Shown: positions 1 to 11,600 of the stretch, one piece after another
Layout: every line of letters begins with the position of its first letter
How positions within the stretch are numbered: position 1 is the stretch's first letter
From: Tetracentron sinense
Lineage: Eukaryota; Streptophyta; Magnoliopsida; Trochodendrales; Trochodendraceae
Assembly (NCBI GenBank): GCA_015143295.1
Contig: CM026562.1
Coordinates: 11,064,041 to 11,128,040 of the forward strand
DNA: 64,000 nt
Direction of reading: 5' to 3'
Notes under the pieces: model-generated
Seen by the model: only the letters and a program-made list of their open reading frames with translations
What the model was told of the DNA's origin: nothing
Database searches by the model: none
Translations under genes and position numbers: made by a program

Positions 1-695
1 ACTCCTTTCTGATTATTTTTATTAGCTATTAATAAATCAAAAATAGAAAGGGTAACCCATTACATAATTGTTCATAATTACTTAGTAGAGACCCTAATGG
101 CTTAGTTAACGTTATTAAATTATTTTCTTATTAAAATGTAAAATTATTTATATTACCTGTTTGAATAAAAAGTCACTACAAAATAAATGTGGAATTGGAA
201 TAAAAATATTAAAGAATTTAAAATTAGAAATAATGCATACATAAGATCAAACTGTCACTACAAAAAAACAAAGCATAGTTTGGAAAAAGGAGGAGAGAGA
301 CGGATGCAAAAACCCTAAACAAAAATCTGTTAAGAGAAGAGGCCTAAGTACCCACTAGGCAACCTCAGCTATATATATATATATACTAGCAAAGACCCGT
401 GCTATTCACCGGAGCCAATTAAAAAATGAAAAAAAAAATAAGAATGACAACATAATAAGTTTAATGCCTAATCAATATTAGAAAGAGAAAGAGGTGTGGG
501 GAAGTGAGGAGGCGTGGCACAACCGCACAAGAGGGAGAGAGAAGTGAGGTGGTGGTGGACCCCATTATCTGTGAGAGGGAGGGAAGTGAAAAGTGGGGGG
601 GTGGTGGATCCCATTTTATGTGAGAAATGTGATGACGTAGCAAAATAGAAGATAAATAATGACCATGAGAGGTGCCAAGTAGGCACCGCTATTTC

Positions 696-696
<1 letters not shown>

Positions 697-740
<44 letters not shown>
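697..740. repeat. (TG)n microsatellite
   Basis: About 22 uninterrupted TG dinucleotides are seen directly. Antisense open frames across it give poly-TH peptides and are not genes. Confidence 0.97.
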
Positions 741-743
<3 letters not shown>

Positions 744-1233
744 CTTGCTATCATTCTTCACGTAGCGCATGAAAATGGTATCAACCACCCAGACTCTTTT
801 GTCCATTGTTTCTTTAAAATTTGAGGGCATCTTCGGTAATTTACGAGATAATGAGCCTATTTTATCTCTCTACTTAACTATTTTTCTTTGTTGGTTGTTA
901 GGATAAGAGAAAAACTCTGATACCTCATTTTTTCTTCCCTATTTTTTGTTTTTTTTTCTATTATGATCAGAAAAATAAAACTAGGATCCTCTACAACTAT
1001 TGGAGAAGTTTCCTCCATCACCAATAACATTGCACCACCTAGCTACATGAATCAATTTTTATAAAAAAAAGTTTTTTTTTTAAAAACGTTAGTTGGGTCA
1101 GTACCCAGAGGTTAATGCGGACCTAGCTAGGGTTAATGAGTCATGGGGCAAAACAGTGTTGGTGCTAGAGGAGAATCCTCAAGCTCTTGCAGTGGAACAC
1201 CCAAGTCTTCTTCCTATCCAACAATAAAAAGAA

Positions 1234-1703
1234 GGGTTTTTTGCATATCAACCGCTGGGTTTAACCCATTTTGCATATAAGCTGTTCTATGTTTCTATTT
1301 TACATAAATGTAAATATTTATAGTTTATGCAAAGTTTTGTATATGCCCTCATTGGGTACTTTTATTAACATTTAATCCAAAACTGGTGGTAAAATGACAG
1401 AATTGAACCAATGTTTTGGTCATTCTCTTTTTAAAATGTTATTGGGGTTAATTCGTTTATTTTACATATTAAATTAAATTATCTTTCAAGCATCTTGACT
1501 TTATAAGCATAAAAAAAATATCTAATTATGAATTTAATTGTATAGAAAAAGCATTTGACTTTTCATTTAAATGTTAATGGAAGTACCCAATGAAGGTATA
1601 TGCAAAACTTTGCATAAACCATGAGCATCTATGCAAAACAAAAAAACTAGAACAGCTTATATGCGAAGTGGGTTAAAACCCAGCCGCTGATATGCAAGAC
1701 CCC
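1234..1703. repeat. MITE-like element with ~150-bp terminal inverted repeats
   Basis: The left part (from GGGTTTTTTGCATATCAACC) and the right part (ending GATATGCAAGACCCC) are imperfect inverted copies of each other over roughly 150 bp, with about 170 bp between them. Features shared by both arms include GCATATAAGCTGTTCTA and the GGGTAC / GTACCC segment. No coding potential is seen. I could not identify a target-site duplication, so the exact ends and the superfamily (Mutator-like or foldback) are uncertain. Confidence 0.65.
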
Positions 1704-1937
1704 TGAAAGGAAAGAGAAAAAATTTAGGAAATAAGAGAGAAAATAGGGGAGAAAAAAGAAGTGGTGCCATGAAATTCTCAAAACAGGACTACTTTTACTT
1801 TATTTTTTTTAATATGGAAAAGACTAAAATTGCCCTATGTTTAACATCTTTACGGGACAAATATGACTTAGTGGATGATACCATTTTCACGCACTGCGTG
1901 AACAGTAGATAATCTATAGATATATATATAGGATGAT

Positions 1938-2317
1938 GTTCTAGTTGGAGGTGCTCACTAGAACCTCCAGTTGTTGACACGTGGCAGGTGTTTTTTATTC
2001 CGACCGTTGGATGTTATGGTGGGTCCCTTAAGAGATATGTGACAAAAAATCAGTGTGATCGGACATTTCTAGACCATTCGATGGAAGGTTGGAAAATCTG
2101 AAAAGCTTAGGTAGGGTCTAGTGAACCCCATGGGGTTGATGCTAACCAACTAGGGTCTAATCAAACAATCTAAAAAGCCTGATCGGGCTATTTTTTAAAT
2201 GTCTCCCAAATGGACTCACCTTGACATCCAAGAGACAGTTTCCCAAAAGAATGTCACATTTCAAGTTTCTAAAGGGGGCACTCACTAGAACCTCTAGTGA
2301 GCGCCACCCATTAGAAC
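1938..2317. repeat. MITE-like element, ~35-bp inverted ends
   Basis: The left end, GTTCTAGTTGGAGGTGCTCA, is an imperfect inverted copy of the right end, which carries TGAGCGCCACCCATTAGAAC. Each end also contains its own small palindrome around CACTAGAACCTC. The interior of about 310 bp shows no gene. No clear target-site duplication is visible because AT and TC simple repeats flank it. Confidence 0.5.
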
Positions 2318-2319
2318 TC

Positions 2320-2369
<50 letters not shown>
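2320..2369. repeat. Self-complementary (TC)n(TA)n(GA)n microsatellite
   Basis: A TC run is followed by a TA run and then a GA run, so the whole block is close to a perfect palindrome and could extrude as a hairpin. Confidence 0.95.
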
Positions 2370-3417
2370 GGAGATAACATATATACAACTTTTACATTTT
2401 TGTAAATAGCATCTAACTTTGAGGGCTTAGGCGCCTTTTTCAATAGCTTTGTTATCTTCGGGAGATGTAGTGACCCAAGAACTTGAAGTGTCACTTGCAC
2501 ACGTCTAGGTTTTTATGGTTGAAAATTTTATTATCTTAAGTGATATAAAAGCTACCTATGATTAGTGTTTGCACATTAAATAGGCTATACACACATATAC
2601 CAAATCATAATTTAATTAAATATTAGATTTTAGTAAGATCTATGGCTTAGATTAAAAGCTCAAAACATTCAACATATAAATAAGCCTTCAGTTGGGATTA
2701 GGTCTTTTGTTTGCCAACTTAATCATCAATTACCTTGGAGAAAAAGAAAAATGAGAAAATGAGGGGTTTTTGCCATAGCAAAAAGGAAAAGAAAAAGGGC
2801 TAGATCTTATTTCCTGATTTTCAAGTAAGTACATATTTCTCCTACCTTTGAAAATTATAAGAATGTTAATAAATCATTAGATATTTTCTGTTTTTATTAG
2901 GTTCGTGATTGATATGTATACTTTTGAAGTAGATCTATTTTTAGTGAATCAAGGTTAGTTTTATTTAAAGTTCCTAATGAAGTATGTGAAGTATAGTGAT
3001 CAGATTCTAAGTTTAGGTATTGTAATTTTAATTAATGTGACATTGCTAGTTTTACTGGAATTTTGGGATCAATCACGGATAAATATTCTCTTGTACTAAA
3101 AAATATGTGAGATTTTGTATGTAGTTTTCCGACTAATGGAAATACTTATCTGTAAAATTTCAAACAAAATAAAACCGTTTGATTTTTTTTATAACTATTT
3201 TAGGATGTGTTAATCCTATCAGTAATTTCAAAATCAGAAAAATTCAACTCGTTGCTAATGTTTTCAAATATTATGTTTTCAAATATTTTATACATTAGTG
3301 TATTGTTTTAAAAAAATTCAAACCAGTAAAAACTAATAACTTTTGAATTCAATTGGTCTCATATCGTTTCGTTTATATTGTATTTATGGTGGACTTATCG
3401 GTGCAAAGTATTGAAAC

Positions 3418-4034
3418 CATTGTTCAAAAACTCGGCGATTCACCTGAGTAACTTGTCCGAGTTACTCGACTCGACAAAATTTCGAGTCAAGTCATCTCAA
3501 AACTCGAAGGAGACACTATTCGGGGAGTTACTCAGGTAACTCGATCAAGTCAAGTTTTTCGACCTGCCAGACTTGGTCGAGTCATGCAAGGGTCGAGTCA
3601 AGTCGCCTCAAAACTCGAAGGAACTATTCGGGGAGTTACTCAGGTAACTCGATCAAGTCAAGTTTTTCGACCTGTCAAACTTGGTCGAGTCACGCAAGGG
3701 TATTTTTATTATTTTCATTTAAAAACAAAATCTAAACTCAAACGTCACACTGTTTTTGCATTATATTTTTGGGGGGTTGCAAAGTCAACGTATAATGGGT
3801 TCTGTTAATCCTAGTTTTTTAGATTTGAGGCTGCAAAGCCTGCCTACTTTGGATTCTTTTATCCTAGGTTTTTCAACTTATTTGTGGTTCAATTTTGAAT
3901 AAGATGCCAAGAAATTGGTAATTGTCTAATTTGAATATATATATATATATTCCGAGTTAGACCGACTCAAGTTTTTTTCGAGTTTTCGACTCGGATAACT
4001 TTTGAGTCGAGTTTTTGGGTTTTTGAACCATATG
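3418..4034. mobile_element. hAT-type MITE nested in the solo LTR, TSD ATTGAAAC
   Basis: Perfect 8-bp direct repeats ATTGAAAC lie at 3410-3417 and 4035-4042. The termini are inverted: the left end reads CATTGTTCAAAAAC, and the right end read on the other strand gives CATATGGTTCAAAAAC. An 8-bp duplication is characteristic of hAT elements. The interior is rich in TCGAG and has no coding frame. It includes a tandem duplication of about 110 bp (3482-3592 and 3593-3700). Confidence 0.85.
3482..3700. repeat. Two tandem ~110-bp units inside the MITE
   Basis: Unit 1 (3482-3592) and unit 2 (3593-3700) both begin TCGAGTCAAGTC and end GCAAGGG. They differ by a 3-bp indel and a few substitutions. Confidence 0.93.
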
Positions 4035-4862
4035 ATTGAAACTATCAGAAAATTTCTCTCCGCAAATGAGCTACATTTCAGTTAATATTTCACATTAAAA
4101 TGTTTTGATTTAATTTTTCTGATATTTTTCTTACCTCATAAGTTTTTGATAAAAAATGAATCCCTAAGAAATTACGGAACCCAGATAGGTCTCTAGGTCT
4201 CTATTGTCTGTGACTTTGTTAGGCAATATAGCAGTATTAAGTTTAATATTTTATAAGGAAATTCTACATATTTTGATAAACCTATATTTTTATGTAAAAG
4301 TTTATCGAATTTACTTTCACGAAAGTTATGTTTCGTTGGAATTGGAATTGAGCTCAGTGAGATTCAATTTTAAAATATTGAGAAGTCAATCTACCAAAAA
4401 ATATTATAGTTATTAATGTGGGTATCACCTATTACTATTAAGCATGTGTCATATCAAGATTATCCATAGAGGAGCTTGTTTGATAAAGCCTTTGGATTTG
4501 AGTCCCTAAAGCAATAGATTGGGCAACTGAGACTCATGGGTTGAAAGTCCCTAGAACCACGATGTACACTTGGACTGCCTAGATAGCTTGATCCCTGTTG
4601 TTAGGCTATAAAGTGGGATCCTTGGAATGTTTTAGTCAGCAGGGATCCATAAGACCAATAAGATTTGAAATGTGCACTACTACATTTTGTGGAGAATATA
4701 TATTAATTGTATGTTGTTTGTTTGCATTTGTGCTTGTATGTTTGAAAAGAATGTGCATATCATTTCATGTATTCATAGTAAGATTGTTGTGTAACTTGGT
4801 ATAGTTTTTACATTACCTAAGACCATGAACCTTAGACCTTAAAATGAGTAGTTGTAATCTGA

Positions 4863-4964
4863 TTAGAGATGTACTAATTATGAACTATCTTTAAGGGTAG
4901 TAGATTCTCTACTTAGAGATGTACTAATTATGAACTATCTTTAAGGGTAGTAGATTCTCTACTT
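4863..4964. repeat. 50-bp perfect tandem duplication
   Basis: The segment containing GAGATGTACTAATTATGAAC is present twice with a period of exactly 50 bp. It lies inside the solo LTR. Confidence 0.95.
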
Positions 4965-5430
4965 ATTGGACTGTGAGCTTATTCATATTTATCATCTATT
5001 TCAAGTAAGAAGAATGAATGAGGTGTCTTGATTGTCTAAATGGAGAGATATAGATATGTTCTCCTAGTGATTTATTTGAGCTTCTCTATGTGTTAAGAAT
5101 TTGGAAGTTGCTAATTTTTTAGATGTCTCTTACTTAGATTTATTGAATTTTAATTGAATGGATGTAAAGGACTGTTCGGATGATCGACATCTGCTCCTGT
5201 GGATTATGAGAACCATGTTTCGTTCATTTGGCATATATTATTTTCGCTACTTATTTGTGAATGGAATCATGTTAGTGTATTATAAGAAGCAGGGAGTTGC
5301 TTGGTATCAGGCTCTTGAAGAGTCTGGGTCATACCTCGTGATTTGTGTACATTGAGAGTTGTGCCATGAGTTTTGGGGCATGACAGGAGAAGAGGCCTAG
5401 GCACCACTAGGCGACCTTGCCTTAACGAGT

Positions 5431-5548
5431 GCCTGGGGGATTCTGGCTAGGGATGGCGGTGGCCTTCAGGTGACATTTTGACTACATACCTTGGGGATCC
5501 TGGCTAGGGGAGGCAGTGGCCTTTAGGTGACATTTTGACTATATTAAT
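5431..5548. repeat. Imperfect ~57-bp tandem duplication
   Basis: Two adjacent copies share GGCTAGGG, GTGGCCTT and GGTGACATTTTGACTA. They lie just outside the solo LTR and just downstream of ankyrin exon 3. Confidence 0.85.
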
Positions 5549-5620
5549 ACCAACAATTAGAAATTCATAATTTAAGAAAACAAGACATGAGAATAAATTA
5601 TCATAAGATGGATTCCTCAC

Positions 5621-5685
5621 CACTCCATTGCTGATAAGATACTCCACAATGGCAAGATGCCCATTAGCGGCAGCCATATGAAGTG
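5621..5685 (-). CDS. Ankyrin gene exon 3
   Basis: Acceptor TTTCTTTCAG|CACTTCAT and donor GGAGTG|GTGAGG bound a 65-nt exon. With the split base from exon 2 it encodes A-LHMAAANGHLAIVEYLISNGV, a textbook ankyrin repeat (TALHxAA...GHxxIVxxL). It ends in phase 0, where the next repeat would start. Confidence 0.92.
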
Positions 5686-8600
5686 CTGAAAGAAATATTC
5701 AGTCAAACTAAGTTAAACAAAGATGAAAATTATGCAGAGATTCTGCAGAAATGATGGTGTTAGTTTTGATAGACAGGCATAGATCATATACATGACATAA
5801 GACAAGCACATGATAGTACTGGAATATAAGGATGATAAATCAATGAGGCTGATCGCTAGATATAACTGAAGGAGGAAAGTGGTATATCACTCGAAAAATG
5901 GCAATTATTATAAAAAAGAAAAAGCTCACTACCTATAAATCCACATGAAACTTATAGCTAAGTAAATTTCTATAGAACCAACAAGTAGAGAGAATTATCT
6001 GTTGTCACACACAATTGCAGTAGTAACAGTGGTACTAAAAGTTATAACAGAATTTATCTATAACCAAAGGTTCACCACTTTTTTTGTTTTCCTTTTTGTA
6101 GATCATTCTTTAAAGATTTCACTAATTTAAAGAAGTGGCACAATCACCAGAAAGTAATCTCTAAGGGATCAACTCATTGTAATGCATTTGATCATACGGG
6201 TGCCACAGGCCCACAACCACCAGAAAAGGGCTAACTCGTTGTCTCCGTTGGAAAGAAAACAACTAGATATCATGTCAGGAGATTAATGTGACATTAAAGG
6301 TGGAGCAGAAGTCAGAATCCAAAAGTATCATGAGCCCCAAACTCTTGGATTTTGGACTTGAGAAGGTAGAAGGATCCACACTGACCATCCACATCCAGTT
6401 CAAAAATATTCCTGGAACGGGAGCTCGATGAGTTTATTAAAAGGCCCAGAACAAGCGACTCAGCTGATTCATATAGAGCTACACTAATTTTCTTGTTGAC
6501 TCTGTTAAGTAAGCATTGGATCATAGTGTTGGCCTATATACATACTGAAAAGCACAGGTATAGGAATATCATTTCGCTCATAGTCTAGATTGATCCGTAT
6601 CCCCAACATACCTCCAGTTACAACCTTCAAATCCTCTCTGCTACAGACCATTGACTCCTTGCACACTCTGTGGCTATCCCCACTAGAAACCTAGTAATGC
6701 CTAGTTAACCTTCCAGATATCAACCCCACTCATAAACATCCAAAGCCACCAGATTTAACTGTAGGTTTTTATCATCGGTTAACCAGAAGTTCCACTCAGT
6801 GAATCTTATAATGTTAAAACTTAAAAGTATCACCAACAATTCGGCACTCCAAACATTCTGCTAGATGAAAGTCCATTAACAGAAGAGTGATTGACAAAAG
6901 CAACTCATTGGTTTAGTACCAATGATTATAACTGTCATAAAGTCCTTAGTAAACCAAACCTCCCAACCTGCTACTCACTCCCGCTCTCAAACCTCGCTCC
7001 TGCTCTCAAACCTCACTCTCACCTCGGGAGCTCGATTTCAACTTTTGTAAACCTGTCTCTCACCTAGAGAGTGCGGTTTTTGTGTAAAGTTTCATTTTTA
7101 TCCCAACTTTTCATGTAAGTGGGGTGTATTTTTCATTTTTCTTTGAAAGGTACAAGATTCATGTAAGATTTGTTAATTATTGGTGATCATGTCATTGAAT
7201 TTAGAAAGATGCATGTAATATATCAATAGTCATCTTGTTTGTTGTGACTACAAATTTGAATGATGAATGATTTTATCAATTGATTCTTATAGTTTAGAAA
7301 GTAAAAAAGATCTATTTGCATCTACAACTAATTTTCAAGAACATCAAGTATACACACACACAACACATATATATATTACGTATATATACTGGCGCTCCCG
7401 AGGCTCTTGAAGGCCGAAGCTACTTTAAAATCCTATTGCTCAAGAAACATCCCCCTAATCCAATTAATAGAATCATTTGTGTATTTCATCTTTCCCAAAT
7501 TCTTCATTTTACAGGAACAACGGAGATGGATATATTACTGATGAAGAGAAGCCAAAACCTATATAACGCTCTACCGATATAAAAATAAAAACAAAAAAAT
7601 AAACTATATAATGCTCTAGAAAATATGATTCCTACCAATATTATAAATGGTGAAGGCATGAGGCGAGGTGTTAGGACCTCTAGATGCCTGAAGCATAAGC
7701 CTCAAGTCTTGAGACCTAAGCCTCACTATCCATCGTTTTTAAATAAAAATTTATTACAAAAAATGTACAAAGATATAGAAAAATAATGAAATATTTATAT
7801 GTATATATATATATATATAGTATAAAAGAAACACTAAGAAAGTTATTCAACGGTCACATTGAGAAAAATAAATTTAAGAAAGGCAAGCAAACATTGCAAA
7901 TTTGACTTATCTCTTTGTTCATATAAATATATTCAAAAACAAATAATTTTCATTCACCAATTCATGTCGTGGATTCCAACAAATTATTGCAAAGGTCACA
8001 AAGAACAAAAAATATTTGCAAGCCAATGGTTCTAAATCCCTTTGATATCTAATATGGAGATCCCTAATGTAAAGTAGACTCTAAAAATATTTTTAAAAAC
8101 TCTACCTACACAAAGTGTTAGCTTAAAAAATTGTAAAATTTTTTTTTTTTAAAAAGGAAAGAAAATAATTTTTTAAGTCTCCATTTGGAACTAGAACCCT
8201 ATTTTTGGTTAATATATGAGGCGCATGCCTGAGACATAAGGTGAGCCTCAAGGCATGAGCCTCACACTTTGAGGAGTGAACCTCAAGGGTTTTGAGCATC
8301 TCTAAGGTTGGGCCTCAAGACATTTTTATGGAGCCTTGCATTCCAGGTGTAAGCCTCACATGCCTTTTAAACAGTAATTTCTATACATTGTGATATGCTA
8401 TCTAATATCTAGCCAAAGAGCTTTCTTAGAGTAACGGTCATGGATGAATCCCAAAATAAACAAATATGCAACGGTAAAATGGTAAAATACAATAGTATTC
8501 GAGGTAAAACACAAAATGATCATGATCACCAATAAAATAAGTTAATAAGCAAACAACTGCAGTTCCATATCAATAATAATTAACAACCTGTTCTGCCTTG

Positions 8601-11600
8601 AGAATCCTTAGAATCAAGAGAAACCCCCGCCGATGCTAAGCTAATGATATCATCAATGTCATCATATCTAGCAGCCTGTTAAAAAAATAAAATACAAATC
8701 AACTGACTAATGAATAATTTGTAAATCAGCAAATGAACCTAAGAATTAACAACTATTTGAAGTGGTACAAAATGAGGGAGTGCGAGGCTTTCTTATGAGG
8801 CTTAAGCCTCACGTCTCAAGGCTTACGCCTCATGCATCTTGATGTCCCAATGCCACGCCTTCACCTTTTAAAACACTGGTTCTGCCGACCCCCACCCTCA
8901 GAGGGGTTGTAAATGCCTTTGCTATCTGCCTTAAATTTGTCCACCAAAAATTATACTTCTGGTTCTTTTAATTCTTCTTTTTTTTTTAAATCTTTTCTTT
9001 GGGGAGAGGGACACGGTGATTGAGCCCAAGGCTTATGAGAAAATATCATATTTCCATATTTTCCCAAAATTAAAGAAAAATTTTGTCCAACCTCATCAAC
9101 AGATCAAGAAGTAAGATGAATGAAATAGTTGTCATGTGATACTGTTAAGGTCACCATGAAGCTAAACCTCGTCTAAGTTTAACCAACACGTTTGTGTCCT
9201 CAATTGTTGTTATAAAATTTGAAATTATAATTGAATCTTGTGTAACTCTTACATAACTACTGCAACAAAAGTAGGCTGCAATTTAATGAGTTTCAAAGTT
9301 CATATATTGCTGAAAAAATTGGTTATTAGACATCAACATGGAGCAATGAACCAAGACAAGACAAGCTATAACAAATAGTGTTATGTTTACCAAAGGTTGT
9401 ATTTATGATCCTCGATAAATTCTATCATCCAAACAGGCAAATATCAATTTTGACATGATTTCCAAAGCCAACAGTCTCCAACATGTTCATCGGTCTTGGA
9501 CCTACTATCAACTTTAGAATATCTAATTACCAAAAGAAAAGAAATAGAAAATAAAATAAAAAACTGACCCCTGGAGTAACCATAGTCACCAAGTCATAGG
9601 TTTGGAAATTATTTAGGTAGGAAAAATTCCAAAAAAAAAATCAGCAAAATTCAGAAAATAATTGCAAAAATGTAGAGAAAGATAAAAATTAAGATTACTA
9701 ATTATGAAAATTACAAACATATTTCATATATTATATATTTATTCATGACTTTTTCAAAAATTCGTTAATAATTCACGTTTAATTCACAAAATTCGCAACC
9801 CTTTGAAAAAATCTATAAATACTTCGTGAATATTCAGTTGACAAGAAGTGATGAATTATTTGGGACTTTCAGAAAAAATCAGAGAACTTTGTTATCATGG
9901 TTCATTGAAAAGCTTGACCTTATGGGCCTTCTCTTGGAAGGTTCGCCAAATGGAAACTAAAACAGACAAATCTATTTAAGAAATTATGGAAGGGTCTTCA
10001 AAGGTTGCCTGGTTTGGAAAGGTCATATATAGATATAGCCCCTTCAGCTAATTCGATAAAAGATATGGGAACAATCAACTTTATACCGATAAAAAAAAAA
10101 AACAATCAACTTTATTAGATGAACCTATCCATTTTATAAAGGATGGATTGGTTTTTCCTGTTGTCATTAATCTAGGTGTACTCGCCTCCTCACAGGAGAA
10201 GGTCCATAAGGTCAAGCTTTTCAATGAACTCCAAGTCTCCAACAAACAAAACACATTGGGTGTAAGCTCAATCTCATCATGCTTTTTTCCTTCGGCCACC
10301 TCATGGTACTAAAGTCCTGAACATGGGCTACTATAGAAACTTCTGACCAAGTAAAGGTCCTTTCAAATTTCTTCCTTAAAGACATTTTTGACAAGGAAAG
10401 AATACTGCCACATCTCTTGGTGGAAAGAATAGCCCATGTTAATCTTCACCTCCCTTGAAACCCACGTCATTCATATGCCTCCAGATGTACCACATGTCAG
10501 ATTCTAGATCGATTGCAAAACAGCAATACTGGAGGTATCCATCACATTTTTCTTGAAGGAGTATTGATATCATCATTGAGAGGTGCACAGTCAGCAATTT
10601 TTATTCATAAAGCTCCAAATGATCAATATCAGGAAGAAGAAGAATGAATGAATAAATTCAAGAAGACAAAGGAATGCATGCAGATTCGAATGCACCTGCA
10701 CCATCTCCTAAATGGCTAAAAATCTGTTAAAACACCAAAAGGACCTCAATATTTTTTGCAAATCCTCTATGATAGATGTGAGTAATGCTTGGGTCTATCT
10801 CTCAGTTGCTAAAGCTAAATAAATAGTCAATGAATTATTTTACAAAGATACAACATATATTACTATTTTGTGGATAACATCTTCTGCTCCAACTGAAATT
10901 CCCTGATACTTGTGAATTTGAAATTAAGTTCAGAAAAAATACATGACATTTTTTGACATATCACATATATGTTCATGTTTACGTATTCCCTTCCTTTCTC
11001 CAATCACAACTCCATATCTTATGCAGTAACTTCAAGAAAAAATAAGTTTAACAATAAATAAAGACTCACTAAGCAAGGACTCAGGACTTGCTAATCAAGG
11101 CAACTCATTACGGAGACTTGTTAGGACTTTAGACTTGCTAATCAAGGACGCTCCTAACACTAGACAACGATGCACCATTAATAAAATATACCTACAGAAA
11201 ATATTAAAAATGCAAATGAGTGCATGTTGATACGCAAGGGCATTTAATTTAACCCCACTTAGGCAGTGATCTTGTCTGCAAGTTGAAAGCAGCAAAACGC
11301 TCTTTGAGAATGTGCAACACTTCCCATGTGGCATCCTCCTCGGTCATGTTGGAGTTGGACCACTGAACAAGAATCTGCATCACAACCCGGAGTTGATGCA
11401 ATCCTCGTTTTTTGATTAGGGGCTCCATCTGTAAGTGCAGTAAAAAATGATTTCACCTCCTTCTCCCTTTAACTAAATTGATTTCAGCTGTGAGTGTAGT
11501 TGCATTTTGAGTTCAGAAAAACTGGCCTAAAGTGTACAAAGCCATTGTGCTCCCAAAACAACATCACAACTCAAAATAGCTAGAAGTACAAATCAATATG

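Larger units (their letters stand above)
1..2460. other. AT-rich non-coding stretch with MITE-like repeats
   Basis: No convincing coding exon is seen here on either strand. The short open frames run through simple repeats or MITE sequence. A run of AT dinucleotides lies near 369-386. If the ankyrin gene continues leftward, this stretch is probably part of its intron 3 or its 3' flank, which is inference from gene orientation only. Confidence 0.5.
2466..5385 (+). mobile_element. Solo LTR, Tekay-like gypsy, TSD GGAGA
   Basis: The element starts TGTAGTGACCC and ends GGGGCATGACA, so it has TG...CA termini. It is flanked by perfect 5-bp direct repeats GGAGA at 2461-2465 and 5386-5390. No primer-binding site, gag or pol follows, so it is a solo LTR left by LTR-LTR recombination. 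The 3' end resembles the LTR end at 63014 (TTTTGGGGCGTGACA), which suggests the same gypsy group and the plus orientation. Its 2920 bp include a nested 617-bp MITE, leaving about 2.3 kb, a normal length for Tekay/Del LTRs. Confidence 0.88.

Noticed and set aside
461..830. Small open frames with poly-TH or PPPP/HFSLPSL peptides
   Set aside because: They run through the TG microsatellite and purine-rich simple sequence.
741..1912. A larger inverted-repeat transposon spanning 745-1912 (TTCACG...ATGAAAATGGTATCA at both sides)
   Set aside because: Only about 33 bp match at the edges, and the inner sequences do not correspond. No target duplication was found.
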